In this document: positions 17,193-25,521 of the stretch, in pieces
How positions within the stretch are numbered: the stretch's first letter is position 1
Layout: each line of letters starts with the position of its first letter
Assembly (NCBI GenBank): GCA_019119595.1
Contig: DWWS01000036.1
Span: 1-64,000, forward strand
Source: Candidatus Eisenbergiella merdavium
Lineage (GTDB): Bacteria; Bacillota; Clostridia; Lachnospirales; Lachnospiraceae
Direction: 5' to 3'
Length of the DNA stretch: 64,000 nt
Translations under genes and position numbers: made by a program
The notes under the pieces: model-generated
The model's input: only the letters and a program-made list of their open reading frames with translations
Databases searched by the model: none
What the model was told of the DNA's origin: nothing

Positions 17193-19935
17193 ATATTTTG
17201 TTTTTGCCGTAATCGCTGCCGGACTGGCGGCAGCAGTGATTTTCATGTCGCTTTTTCCCTTTTTCAGGGCGAGAGCGCAGGTTTCCTATTCAGATCCATT
17301 AATTTCCCGCAGCTTTGTGGATGATCTGTTTTCCGTCAATTACGTTCAGTATAAATATCTTCGTGAAAAGGCGGATCAGGTACAGTACAGCTATTCTGAT
17401 CTGTATCTGATACAAAGCGCGGATGCGCAAATGGAAGAAAGCTTCACAGACAATGACTACAACCCTGTTTCCCGACAGGAAGAAAACATTTTTTCCATGC
17501 AGGAGGTCTGGCTTGAGGCAGAGCTTTCTGAATATGAGCAGCTTCTGGCATCCTATGGCGGCATTATGGATTATTATGTGGAGGACCTGGACTCAGGCAC
17601 CGTCCTTTCTAACAGCGGAACCAGCCTTCTGAATGCCGTAACAGCGGACGGGCAGAGCAGAAGCGGCGATTACATCTATTATGTAAGCCTGGAATATGAC
17701 AATGCGGGAAATGTGGGCAATGTTTCGGTCCGCTGTCAGGATAACGCCAAGCAGTTTATCAACACCGTTCAGACAGCGGGACATGAAAGGCAGCTTATTC
17801 TGCATGAGGACGGGGAGAGCAATCAGGAGCTTGATTCGGACGGTCAGCTGTCCACCTACCGCATTTTCGATGATTATGCAGGTGAGTATGTGACCTATCA
17901 GCTTATGCTCAATTGTCCTCAGAACATGCGTGTTATTTACGGTCTGACACAGGATCAGTATGATAATCTTCTTTGGAACCACAGTAATTCCTCACGCCTG
18001 ACCGATTTGTTTCATGCCATAGAAAGCAGCTATCAGGATGCGGGAGTTGCTCCCGTCTATTTCTCTCTGCTGCTTCTGTGTGCGGTTGCAGGCCTGATCT
18101 TCCGGCTGGCAGCGCGGCAGCCTCGGACGGCTCCCCTTTCCCATGAGGAGGCAGAAACGGCCTTCCGGACGGCCCAGGCCCGGGGCATAAGAGGCCTCCA
18201 TATCGAAACGGCCGTATTGCTGGCGGTTTCTTTGGCCGGCCTGTCCGTATCCCCCGTGATCCGCTTCACCGCGGAATATGAAAACGGACTTTTTCTCCAG
18301 AGCCTTCGTGCGGGTATCGGAAATAACGGCAGTATTTTGTTCGTTCCTCTGGATAAGGCGGCCATGCTCCTTTTTCTTGCCGTGCTCTTTGCCCTGGCCT
18401 TTCTGATCGGTGCGGGTCTTTCCGGCATTCGCAGAAATAATCTGAAGGAACGAAGCATCATCTGCAAATACTGGCATAAGGTATACAACAAAATCCGAAG
18501 GCTATGCAGAGATTTTTATACCGATCTGATCCGCTATGATATCGGAACGGATGCAAACCAGATCATTTTAAAGGTTCTCGGCGTCAATTTCTTTATTCTG
18601 ATGCTGATCTGCTGCTTCTGGTTTGCCGGAATCCTGGGCCTGATCATCTATACCGTCATCGTATATTTCATTTTGAAGAGATATGTGATGGGAATACAGG
18701 AAAAGTACAGGAAGCTTCTGCGGGCGACCAGCTCCATCGCACAGGGAAATCTGGATTTTGCGTTATCCGAGGATTTCGGCGTTTTTGAGAGCTATAAATC
18801 CCAGCTTCGGCGGATTCAGGTGGATTTCAAGCGGGCCGTGGATGAGGAGGTCAAAAGCCAGCGGATGAAAACCGAGCTGATCACCAACGTATCCCATGAC
18901 CTGAAAACCCCGCTTACAGCTATTATTACCTATATTGATCTGCTGAAGGAGCCTGGGGTGACACAGGAGAAAAAGGAAGAATATCTGGCCGTGCTCCAGA
19001 AAAAAGCCAACCGCCTTAAGGTCCTGATCGAAGACCTGTTTGAGATCAGCAAGGCGAGCAGCAAGACGGTTACATTACAGATCGTAGATGTGGATATCTG
19101 TAATCTGCTCAGACAGGCCTATCTGGAGCAGGAGGACCGGATCAGCGCAGCAGAGCTGGACTTCCGGTTCCGTCTTCCGGAAAAGAAGATTATTCTTTCT
19201 CTGGACAGCCAGAAAACCTATCGGATCTTTGACAACCTTTATACCAACATCATCAAATATGCCCTGAAAGGCACGAGAGTTTACGTCAGCCTGACAGAGG
19301 AAAAACAAAATGACCGGGAATATGTAAGGATCGAGCTGAAAAATATATCCGCAACGGAGCTTTCCGTTGATCCGAACGAGCTGACCGAGCGTTTTGTACG
19401 CGGAGACGGCTCCCGCAATACGGAAGGAAGCGGCCTCGGTCTCGCTATCGCAAAGAGCTTTGCCGAGCTGCAGGGAGGCAGCATGCAGATCGAGGTGGAC
19501 GGCGACCTTTTCAAGGCGATCCTTTCCTTCCCTAAAGGGGAGGAACGAAAGGAGAGCGGAACGGCCGAACATATCTTTTCAGCCTCTAAGCAGCCGGAAG
19601 GAGCATCTCCCGAAATGGCGCCGTCCTTTGTGCGGACAGCCGCGCCTTTCCCGGAATCAGCAGCCCAAAGCACAGCAGTTCCGGGCACGGCTGTCACGAC
19701 TCCTCAAACTGCATCCGCGGCACCACCGTATCCGGCTCCTCCTGCTCCATGGAACAAAAGCGGCAACCGTTTCTACAGAAGGGAGAACACGGGGAGCACA
19801 TCCATTTCTGCGGAGCCTTTGTCTCCGGCGCCGCCGTCGTTGGCCCAACAGAGGCCGGGCGGCCGGAGAACAAAGGACAGAATCTCCGAACTCCGCAGCA
19901 TGCTGAGAACTCTCTGGTTCGGAAAGCGGCATTAG
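17167..19935 (+). CDS. Large membrane sensor histidine kinase with low-complexity tail, 922 aa
   Basis: Cognate kinase of the preceding regulator. An N-terminal transmembrane helix (about 11-32) is followed by an extracellular region of roughly 260 residues with no domain I recognise, then four or five more membrane helices (about 295-510), a HAMP-like linker, HisKA with phospho-acceptor His in TNVSHDLKTPLTA (about 576), and HATPase with NLYTNIIKYA (about 692) and GSGLGLAIAKS (about 755). After the ATPase (about 795) comes a tail of some 125 residues rich in Pro, Ala, Ser and Thr, ending in a basic stretch (RRTKDRISELRSMLRTLWFG). Such a tail is uncommon. The TTG start overlaps the regulator gene. 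A hairpin follows the stop. Confidence 0.88.
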   Translation: MDTKWKSSKYFVFAVIAAGLAAAVIFMSLFPFFRARAQVSYSDPLISRSFVDDLFSVNYVQYKYLREKADQVQYSYSDLYLIQSADAQMEESFTDNDYNPVSRQEENIFSMQEVWLEAELSEYEQLLASYGGIMDYYVEDLDSGTVLSNSGTSLLNAVTADGQSRSGDYIYYVSLEYDNAGNVGNVSVRCQDNAKQFINTVQTAGHERQLILHEDGESNQELDSDGQLSTYRIFDDYAGEYVTYQLMLNCPQNMRVIYGLTQDQYDNLLWNHSNSSRLTDLFHAIESSYQDAGVAPVYFSLLLLCAVAGLIFRLAARQPRTAPLSHEEAETAFRTAQARGIRGLHIETAVLLAVSLAGLSVSPVIRFTAEYENGLFLQSLRAGIGNNGSILFVPLDKAAMLLFLAVLFALAFLIGAGLSGIRRNNLKERSIICKYWHKVYNKIRRLCRDFYTDLIRYDIGTDANQIILKVLGVNFFILMLICCFWFAGILGLIIYTVIVYFILKRYVMGIQEKYRKLLRATSSIAQGNLDFALSEDFGVFESYKSQLRRIQVDFKRAVDEEVKSQRMKTELITNVSHDLKTPLTAIITYIDLLKEPGVTQEKKEEYLAVLQKKANRLKVLIEDLFEISKASSKTVTLQIVDVDICNLLRQAYLEQEDRISAAELDFRFRLPEKKIILSLDSQKTYRIFDNLYTNIIKYALKGTRVYVSLTEEKQNDREYVRIELKNISATELSVDPNELTERFVRGDGSRNTEGSGLGLAIAKSFAELQGGSMQIEVDGDLFKAILSFPKGEERKESGTAEHIFSASKQPEGASPEMAPSFVRTAAPFPESAAQSTAVPGTAVTTPQTASAAPPYPAPPAPWNKSGNRFYRRENTGSTSISAEPLSPAPPSLAQQRPGGRRTKDRISELRSMLRTLWFGKRH

Positions 19936-19941
19936 AATACA

Positions 19942-19984
19942 GGAAGAAGGGAAGAACGGAGTTCATTCCCGTTTCCCTTCTTCC
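19942..19984. terminator. Hairpin between the convergent kinase and recombinase genes
   Basis: GGAAGAAGGGAA (19942-19953) pairs perfectly with TTCCCTTCTTCC (19973-19984) across a 19-nt loop. It sits between convergent genes and may terminate both, although neither side has a pure T-run. Confidence 0.5.
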
Positions 19985-20027
19985 CGTCGTTCTTTCTTCC
20001 TTCTATTTCTCTCTTTACCCTATATCC

Positions 20028-21083
20028 TCATTCTTCTCTGAGTCTGACCGCCTTCGCGGCCCTTCTCCGGTTTTCGTCCTTCATCGCCGCATAATGCCTG
20101 CGCGTGGTATTGACGTCCTTATGGCCCAGCACATCAGCCACAAGATAGATATCCCCCGTTTCCTGATACAGATTGGTTCCATAGGTGCTGCGCAGCTTGT
20201 GAGGCGTGATCTTCTTCACGCTGGTCACGCGGGAGGTATATTTTTTCACCAGATTTTCCACGCTCCGCACCGTGATCCGCCTGTTCTGCAGGGACAGAAA
20301 GACCGCTTCCTCGTGGCCGGAAAGCGGGATGATGTGGCTTCGCTCCTCCAGATAAGCCTGAAGGGCGTCAGCCACCTCCTCTCCAAAGTAGACCAGATCC
20401 TCATAGCCGCCCTTACGGCGTACCTTCAGTCTCTGATTGTCAAAATCCAGATCGTTCAGATCCAGTCCCACACATTCCGAAACACGGATTCCCGTTCCCA
20501 GAAGGAGAGTGAGAATCGCCAGATCCCTCGTTCCCGTTTTCTCATGGTAGCTCATTTCCTTTTTGGTGAGCCCCTTACCGTCCTCCACCTCGTCAAGCAG
20601 CACCGCCACCTCATTGGGCTCCATACGGACGATCTCTTTCTCATGCAGCTTGGGAAGCGGGACAAGGGAGGCCGGGTTAGTGGAGATCATTTCATTTCTG
20701 TAAAAATAGTTATAAAAGCTGCGCAAAGAGGCAAGCTTCCGTTTTTTCCCCCGTTCGTCATTCATATATTCCACGCCGTCCTTCACGTAATAGGACAGAT
20801 ATTCCATATATTCCTCGATGTCCTCACGCTTTATCTCATCAAGAATGGAAAGGGGGAAGTCCACAATCTCTTTATTCCGGTATACCCCATTGGCTTTATG
20901 AATAAATTCAAAAAACACTCCCAGATCATATGCATAGGCAATGCGCGTTCTGGTGGCCGTAGTGTCCTCTATCCCCCGGAAAAACTGCCGGCAGAAGGGC
21001 GGGAGAGTGGCCAGGATTTCCCTCAGCTTCAGCACATTCTTTTTATTCAGCTCGTCATGATAATTCATTTCCTTAGGCATCAT
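20028..21083 (-). CDS. Tyrosine recombinase (XerC/XerD/integrase type), 351 aa
   Basis: Site-specific DNA recombinase. The N-terminal core-binding SAM-like domain (about 30-150) is followed by a catalytic domain with all expected residues: Arg in GTGIRVSEC, beta-hairpin Lys in KVRRKGGYED, His-x2-Arg in TPHKLRSTY, His in LGHKDVNTT, and the nucleophile Tyr in RRHYAAM. The start ATG 21083 follows GAGGAAAT. It is longer than classical XerC/D (about 300 aa), mainly through an insertion near residue 175 (DGKGLTKKEMSYHEKTGT). It is not flanked by phage genes or obvious attachment sites, so a chromosomal Xer-like or orphan integrase role fits best. It lies between unrelated housekeeping genes. Confidence 0.88.
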   Translation of the reverse strand: MMPKEMNYHDELNKKNVLKLREILATLPPFCRQFFRGIEDTTATRTRIAYAYDLGVFFEFIHKANGVYRNKEIVDFPLSILDEIKREDIEEYMEYLSYYVKDGVEYMNDERGKKRKLASLRSFYNYFYRNEMISTNPASLVPLPKLHEKEIVRMEPNEVAVLLDEVEDGKGLTKKEMSYHEKTGTRDLAILTLLLGTGIRVSECVGLDLNDLDFDNQRLKVRRKGGYEDLVYFGEEVADALQAYLEERSHIIPLSGHEEAVFLSLQNRRITVRSVENLVKKYTSRVTSVKKITPHKLRSTYGTNLYQETGDIYLVADVLGHKDVNTTRRHYAAMKDENRRRAAKAVRLREE

Positions 21084-21155
21084 ATTTCCTCAATGCATCC
21101 TTGCTTATTCTGAACACTTTTCCATACGCTTTCAATGCTTTAGAGCTTTCGGCTC

Positions 21156-21884
21156 TTACAGCCCGACGGCAGGCCACCCTTGCAGGTTCCCGGTGGTGAT
21201 CGCGGTAAACATCCGTTCCTTTACCCCTGGATTTTCCAGATTGAGCTGCCTGAGAAGCTGCTTTACGTATTCCCGTTTGGTATGCCCGTCCGCCGGACAG
21301 GGGCTTTTTACTACAGGAATCTGGTTTTTGTTCACAAATCCGATCACATCCGCTTCATTCATATAGAGCAGGGGACGGATCACCGTAATGCCGGTTCTGT
21401 CCAGATAGGTGACCGGGCTGAAGGTATGGAATCTCCCCTCAAAGATCAGGGACATCAGCATGGTTTCCACCACATCGTCCTTATGATGGGCATAGGCCAC
21501 CTTGTTGCAGCCCTCCCTTTTGATGGCGTCGTTCAGCGCGCCCTTTCTCATCTTGGCACACAGGGAACAGGGATTGGATTCCTTTCTCTGTTCAAAGATC
21601 ACATCCGCGATATCCGTTTTGACGATGGTGTAGGGAATCTGAAGCTCGTCCCGGCAGATGCTTTCAATCCTGCTCAGATCCAGGTTCTGAAAGCCCAAAT
21701 CAACCGTCACCGCATGCAGCTCAAAATGCTGCGGATAAAACCGCGCAAGCCCGTGAAGCGCGTAGAGCAGCGTCAGAGAGTCCTTTCCTCCCGAAATGCC
21801 GACCGCAATGCGGTCGCCCTCCTGTATCATGTGATAATCGTCCGCAGCTCTGCGGACATAGCTCAATACCTGCTGAAGTCTCAT
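21156..21884 (-). CDS. TtcA-like tRNA 2-thiocytidine / PP-loop thiolase, 242 aa
   Basis: An adenylating enzyme that thiolates tRNA, most like TtcA (s2C32). The N-type PP-loop is AVGISGGKDSLTLLYAL (about residue 30); the iron-sulphur or redox cysteines appear as CSLCAKMRKGA and a third in VKSPCPADG; AHHKDDVVETMLM is the conserved central motif. The start is taken as MRLQQVLSYV (ATG 21884), about 11 nt after AAGGA. The frame stays open 36 codons upstream, but that part covers a tandem repeat and possible promoter. It is shorter than E. coli TtcA (about 310 aa) but similar to clostridial members. TilS is the main alternative, but the cysteines favour TtcA. Confidence 0.82.
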   Translation of the reverse strand: MRLQQVLSYVRRAADDYHMIQEGDRIAVGISGGKDSLTLLYALHGLARFYPQHFELHAVTVDLGFQNLDLSRIESICRDELQIPYTIVKTDIADVIFEQRKESNPCSLCAKMRKGALNDAIKREGCNKVAYAHHKDDVVETMLMSLIFEGRFHTFSPVTYLDRTGITVIRPLLYMNEADVIGFVNKNQIPVVKSPCPADGHTKREYVKQLLRQLNLENPGVKERMFTAITTGNLQGWPAVGL

Positions 21885-22235
21885 AAAAAGCAATATCCTT
21901 TCTGGTATGTATCTTTTCTGGTATGTATCTTTTCTGATAGTATCGTACGAAATAAATGCCGTCCATGGCTGTATGGCTATTGTATGGATCATACAAATGT
22001 GCAGCTGTCAAACATGTCGGTCAAAGCATGCATCCATTATACAATTTTTCTTTGGAAATTGCATCAGTTACTTTTCTTTCCGGCGTTTGGGGCAAAGTAG
22101 AAAAAGTAGTATGGCTTAGTGAGAATAAATCTGGTAGAATAGAGAAAGCCGGCTGGAAATACGATGAGCCGCAGCAATAGCAGAGATTAAAATATTCCCA
22201 AAGATTAGGAAATTAAGAAAACAAGGAGAAAAAAC
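21885..22235. promoter_or_regulatory. Divergent regulatory region between the ttcA-like gene and dtd
   Basis: 351 bp without a gene. Near the ttcA-like start is a 16-bp tandem repeat (minus strand AGAAAAGATACATACC twice plus a partial third copy, about 21898-21946). At 21980-21996 lies the palindrome TTGTATG-GAT-CATACAA, an operator candidate. A TTGACA hexamer on the minus strand overlaps this area. On the dtd side an extended -10, TGG-TAGAAT (22132-22140), is the likely dtd promoter, 95 bp before its ATG. Confidence 0.45.
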
Positions 22236-22685
22236 ATGAGATTCATCATACAAAGAGTTACTGAAGCATCTGTTTCCGTGGATGGACAGACGGTGGGAAG
22301 CATCAACCAGGGCTATCTGGTTCTGATCGGGGTGAACGGTACGGATACCCAGTCCGAAGCAGACCGGCTGGTGCGCAAGATGCTGAATCTTCGGATCTTC
22401 AGCGATGAAAACGGAAAAACCAATCTGAGCCTGAAGGATGTGGACGGAGAGCTTTTGCTGATTTCCCAGTTCACGCTGTATGCGGACTGCCGAAAGGGAA
22501 ACCGGCCGTCCTTCGTCAAAGCCGGAAATCCGGAGCATGCAAAGGCGCTGTACGAATACATCATTGAAGCCTGCCGAAAAGAACGTCCGGTTGTACAGCA
22601 GGGAGTTTTCGGCGCGTATATGAAGGTTTCGCTTGTCAACGACGGGCCTTTCACCGTGATTCTGGATTCGGATGAGCTGGCCTGA
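22236..22685 (+). CDS. dtd: D-aminoacyl-tRNA deacylase, 149 aa
   Basis: Hydrolyses D-amino acids wrongly attached to tRNA, also Gly from tRNA-Ala. Both signature loops are present: SQFTLYAD (about 79-86) and the NxGPxT cross-subunit motif as NDGPFT (about 136-141). The N-terminus MRFIIQRVTEASVSVDG is typical. Length is normal. ATG 22236 follows AAGGAG by 7-8 bp. It is one of only two plus-strand genes in the second part of the window and appears to be a single-gene unit with its own extended -10 promoter. Confidence 0.95.
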   Translation: MRFIIQRVTEASVSVDGQTVGSINQGYLVLIGVNGTDTQSEADRLVRKMLNLRIFSDENGKTNLSLKDVDGELLLISQFTLYADCRKGNRPSFVKAGNPEHAKALYEYIIEACRKERPVVQQGVFGAYMKVSLVNDGPFTVILDSDELA

Positions 22686-22744
22686 GTCCAGCCAACATAA
22701 CCCGGCAGGTCAGTGAGAAGCCCTGATAAGCCATTTTTACCGCT

Positions 22745-22778
22745 AACTATTCGTTAAACTTGTGTTTTGCGAATAGTT
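22745..22778. repeat. Inverted repeat between convergent dtd and the alkyltransferase-like gene
   Basis: AACTATTCG (22745-22753) and CGAATAGTT (22770-22778), separated by 16 nt. No T-run follows, so termination is uncertain; it could be a weak bidirectional terminator. Confidence 0.3.
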
Positions 22779-22808
22779 GTGTGTCACTCCCCCAACCGCC
22801 ATTCCCTT

Positions 22809-23162
22809 TTATATTCCCCTTTCCTCAAAGCTTTTGCAGAGAAAAAGCGCGTCGTCCATGGTGTTTTTCCAGCCCCATACTTTCAGATCCACCCTGTTGT
22901 CCCTGACAACAACGCCTTCGGCCTGCAGAAGCCTTTTCTGCATATCGGGAGTTTCAAAGGAGGACGCGCCGGAAAGGAAGCCCTGGGAATTAACCACCCG
23001 GTATGCCGGAAACTTTTTTCCGGCAAGCTCCCTGCTCAAAGCGCGGCCAACCTGACGGCTGTTCCGGGGCCTGCCGCACAGCAGAGCAAGCTGTCCGTAT
23101 GTCGCCACCTTTCCATATGGAATCAATTCTCCGGCAAGAGCCAGTCTTTTATAAAAATCCAT
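22809..23162 (-). CDS. Alkyltransferase-like protein (MGMT fold, no reactive Cys), 117 aa
   Basis: A DNA-binding domain of O6-alkylguanine-DNA alkyltransferase type: IPYGKVATYGQLALLCGRP, then the arginine-finger region NSRQVGRALSRE. The alkyl-acceptor motif PCHR is replaced by PAYR (FPAYRVVNSQGFLSG), so it cannot accept alkyl groups. Such ATL proteins bind O6-alkylguanine and hand the lesion to nucleotide excision repair. The start ATG 23162 (MDFYKRLAL) follows GGGGG closely; the TTG seven codons earlier lies within a perfect hairpin and is less likely. No uvr gene is nearby. Confidence 0.83.
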   Translation of the reverse strand: MDFYKRLALAGELIPYGKVATYGQLALLCGRPRNSRQVGRALSRELAGKKFPAYRVVNSQGFLSGASSFETPDMQKRLLQAEGVVVRDNRVDLKVWGWKNTMDDALFLCKSFEERGI

Positions 23163-23177
23163 ATATGTCCCCCGGGC

Positions 23178-23221
23178 GGTCAAATTCCCGGCGGCATAAA
23201 ATGGCCGCCGGGAATTTGACC
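23178..23221. repeat. Perfect 18-bp inverted repeat (hairpin) upstream of the ATL gene
   Basis: GGTCAAATTCCCGGCGGC (23178-23195) and its exact inverse (23204-23221) around the loop ATAAAATG. It lies 40 bp after the cytidylate-kinase-like stop and 15 bp before the ATL start on the minus strand. It has no T-run, so it is not a standard terminator; in RNA it would be very stable and close to the ATL ribosome binding site. Confidence 0.8.
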
Positions 23222-23261
23222 GGATAATAAATAACCACTTCTGATTATTTCTTCTTATTTC

Positions 23262-23888
23262 TCATTTGCTTTTGCTCTCAAAATCCTCAACGATCTGAAC
23301 GATCAGCTTAACGGTGCCGTCAACGCCGAGCACGGAGCTGTTCAGGCAGAAATCATAGCTGTCAGCGCGGCCCCATTTCTTGGAGGAATAATAATTGTAA
23401 TAGCTCTGGCGCTGCTTATCCTTTTTCACCATCATATCTCTTGCCTTGTCTTCCGTCAGGCTGTATCTCTCCATCACGCGCTTTACCTTGGAATCTTCAT
23501 CCGCATAGATAAAAAGATGGATGCTGTTCTTAAAATCATGGAGCGCATAATCGGCGCAGCGGCCCACGATCACGCAGGGACCCTCTGACGCGATCTTTTT
23601 GATCGTGTCAAACTGTGCCAGGAAGACCTTGTGGCTGATGGGCATATCCATAAAGGAGGATGCGTTATAACCAAAGGAATAGGTATCCATAACCAGATTA
23701 TAAAGGAAGGAGTTGGTCGGCCTTTCATCATGGCTCTTGATCATCTCTTCACAAAATCCGCTCTCCTTGGCGGCCCTTGTCAGAAGCTCCTTGTCCAGGC
23801 ACTGGATGCCGAAATATTCGGCCACCTTCTCGCCAATCTCATGTCCCCCAGAACCAAACTGCCGGCCGATCGTAATTACTGTATTCAT
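23262..23888 (-). CDS. Cytidylate kinase-like family protein, 208 aa
   Basis: A P-loop kinase-like protein of the cytidylate kinase-like family (the AAA_26/Cmk-like group common in Clostridia). The nucleotide loop appears as ITIGRQFGSGGHEIGEKVAE at the N-terminus, an Arg/Asp region as CVIVGRCADYALHD, and the LID-like segment as RQSYYNYYSSKKWG. It is not the true housekeeping Cmk, which has a longer NMP-binding insert. Its substrate is unknown. ATG 23888, with AAGGAGG about 6 bp upstream. Its promoter overlaps the terminator of the upstream rluD operon. Confidence 0.83.
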   Translation of the reverse strand: MNTVITIGRQFGSGGHEIGEKVAEYFGIQCLDKELLTRAAKESGFCEEMIKSHDERPTNSFLYNLVMDTYSFGYNASSFMDMPISHKVFLAQFDTIKKIASEGPCVIVGRCADYALHDFKNSIHLFIYADEDSKVKRVMERYSLTEDKARDMMVKKDKQRQSYYNYYSSKKWGRADSYDFCLNSSVLGVDGTVKLIVQIVEDFESKSK

Positions 23889-23932
23889 ACAACTAAACCT
23901 CCTTTTTCCCTTCTCTTTGAAAAGATATTTAT

Positions 23933-23961
23933 ATTATAATGAAAAAGTCCCAAAAATTCAA
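23933..23961 (-). promoter_or_regulatory. Promoter of the cytidylate-kinase-like gene
   Basis: Minus strand: TTGAAT (plus 23956-23961), 17-bp spacer, TATAAT (plus 23933-23938). The -35 and spacer lie inside the terminator hairpin at 23941-23981. Confidence 0.65.
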
Positions 23962-23981
23962 TGAATTTTCAGGACTTTTTC
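23941..23981 (-). terminator. Terminator of the aroB-lspA-rluD operon
   Basis: Stem GAAAAAGTCC (23941-23950) / GGACTTTTTC (23972-23981), with a further inner pairing of AAAATTC and GAATTTT. On the minus strand it follows the RluD stop by about 80 bp and ends in CTTTTTC. Confidence 0.7.
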
Positions 23982-24059
23982 AGTCACCATGTAACAGTTT
24001 GGCCGAAGCACTTTTACGCGGTCTGCTCAGCAAATACACAGACCTGGCTGAACTTTGCA

Positions 24060-24995
24060 TCACACCTCCAGAATCTGAAGCAGATGGGAAAAATATTCCG
24101 GCAGAGGGGCCGTTGTTTCAATATATTCGCCTGTGCGCGGATGGCAAAAGCCCAGGATCATGGCATGCAGGCACTGTCCCTGAAGCCGGCAGGGAGGCTT
24201 CCCGTTTCCCGGCATATTGCGCCTGTAAACCTCGTCTCCCAGGAGTGGATGTCCGATCGCTTCCATATGCACACGGATCTGATGGGTTCTTCCCGTTTCC
24301 AGGCGGCATTCGATATAGGTATAACCGCGGAAGCGCTGCAACACCCGGTAATGGGTCACGGCCTCCTTGCCATTCCTTACGCCCGCTGCCATCCGCTTGC
24401 GGTCAGACGGATCCCTTCCTACCGGAAGGTCGATCACCCCCTCCTCCTGCTCCAGCGTGCCGTATACCACAGCCCGGTACCTGCGTACGATGCTGTGCTC
24501 CTTCAGCTGGGCGGCGATGGACATATGCGCCGTATCGTTCTTGCAGACAAGAAGGCTTCCGGTGGTATCCCGGTCGATCCTGTGAACGATACCGGGCCTC
24601 ATCACGCCGTTGATGCCGGAAAGGCTGTCCCGGCAATGATACATGAGCGCATTGACCAGCGTATGGCTGTAATGACCGGCCGCAGGATGCACTACCATAC
24701 CCTTCGGCTTGTTCACCACAAGCACATCGTCATCCTCATACAGAATGTCGAGAGGGATATCCTCCGGCAAAATATCCGGCTCCACAGCCTCCGGAAGGAA
24801 AAAGCTGACCTCGTCCCCTTCGGCCAGCCTGTAATTCTGCTTTACAGGCGTCCCGTTCACCAGAACCTGCCCCTCACGGATCAGCTTCTGAAGAAAGGAA
24901 CGCGATAAAGAATCGATAAGCACGGAAATATACTTATCGATTCTTTCATCCTCATATTCTTCTGTCACCTGAAAAAGATAACGGCCGTCAGCCAT
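24060..24995 (-). CDS. rluD: RluA/RluD family pseudouridine synthase, 311 aa
   Basis: Converts uridines in 23S rRNA (RluD sites) or tRNA to pseudouridine. An N-terminal S4 RNA-binding domain (about 13-75; RIDKYISVLIDSLSRSFLQK) is followed by the catalytic domain with the active Asp in PGIVHRIDRDTTGSLLV (about 140; usual form HRLDKDTSG) and GRTHQIRVHMEAIGHPLLGD. The gene overlaps lspA by 8 bp; lspA-rluD is a classic pair. Exact target sites cannot be told from sequence, so the symbol follows synteny. Confidence 0.92.
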   Translation of the reverse strand: MADGRYLFQVTEEYEDERIDKYISVLIDSLSRSFLQKLIREGQVLVNGTPVKQNYRLAEGDEVSFFLPEAVEPDILPEDIPLDILYEDDDVLVVNKPKGMVVHPAAGHYSHTLVNALMYHCRDSLSGINGVMRPGIVHRIDRDTTGSLLVCKNDTAHMSIAAQLKEHSIVRRYRAVVYGTLEQEEGVIDLPVGRDPSDRKRMAAGVRNGKEAVTHYRVLQRFRGYTYIECRLETGRTHQIRVHMEAIGHPLLGDEVYRRNMPGNGKPPCRLQGQCLHAMILGFCHPRTGEYIETTAPLPEYFSHLLQILEV

Positions 24996-25521
24996 CCTTT
25001 TCCTCCTTTTCAGAATCTGCTTTTTTCAGAGAAAGGAAACGGAAATCCTCGTCCCTGTAGCTTCGTCCAAACAGCAGAAGCGCCGCGCCGGCCACGGTTG
25101 CAATAGAAACAAACATATCCGCCACGTTGAAGATCGGGAAATCTATGAGGCTGATATAGATAAAATCCACCACATAATCCAGCCTGATCCGGTCGATCAG
25201 ATTGCCGATCGCGCCGATCACGATACAGTCCAGCAAAAAATGAAGAATGCGGTATTTTCCGCCGTCCGGCATACGGAACAGGACATAAGCCGCCGCGATG
25301 AGGACGATGGGCGTAATGATCAGGAAAATGACCTTCCCCCCCTGCAGTATCCCGAAAGCGGCACCCCGGTTTTCCAGATATCTCAGTTCAAGCGCACCGG
25401 GGATCAGCAAAACCGCCTCCTGCCCTTTCAGATACAGCACCGCAAGATACTTGGTCGCCTGATCCAAAAATACGCCCGCAAAGATGATGAAAAGGTCGAT
25501 CCCCCATTTCCGATTATTCAT
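24988..25521 (-). CDS. lspA: Lipoprotein signal peptidase (signal peptidase II), 177 aa
   Basis: Membrane aspartic protease that cuts signal peptides from prolipoproteins. Four transmembrane helices are visible (near 8-28, 58-75, 85-105, 130-150). The catalytic Asp pair is in GAIGNLIDRIRLD and VVDFIYI, and the FLDQATK motif is present at the first helix. The start ATG 25521 (MNNRKWG), with AGAGGA 5 bp upstream, overlaps the aroB stop by 8 bp; upstream codons in frame belong to aroB sequence. A C-terminal charged tail (DSEKEEKDG) is slightly longer than usual. Confidence 0.95.
   Translation of the reverse strand: MNNRKWGIDLFIIFAGVFLDQATKYLAVLYLKGQEAVLLIPGALELRYLENRGAAFGILQGGKVIFLIITPIVLIAAAYVLFRMPDGGKYRILHFLLDCIVIGAIGNLIDRIRLDYVVDFIYISLIDFPIFNVADMFVSIATVAGAALLLFGRSYRDEDFRFLSLKKADSEKEEKDG

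Noticed and set aside
20028..21083. Tyrosine recombinase as a sign of a prophage or integrative element
   Set aside because: No phage, conjugation or attachment-site repeats nearby; flanking genes are housekeeping.
19749..21113. 454-codon plus-strand frame across the kinase 3' end and the recombinase
   Set aside because: It overlaps two well supported genes and the hairpin between them; the composition is that of a mirror frame.
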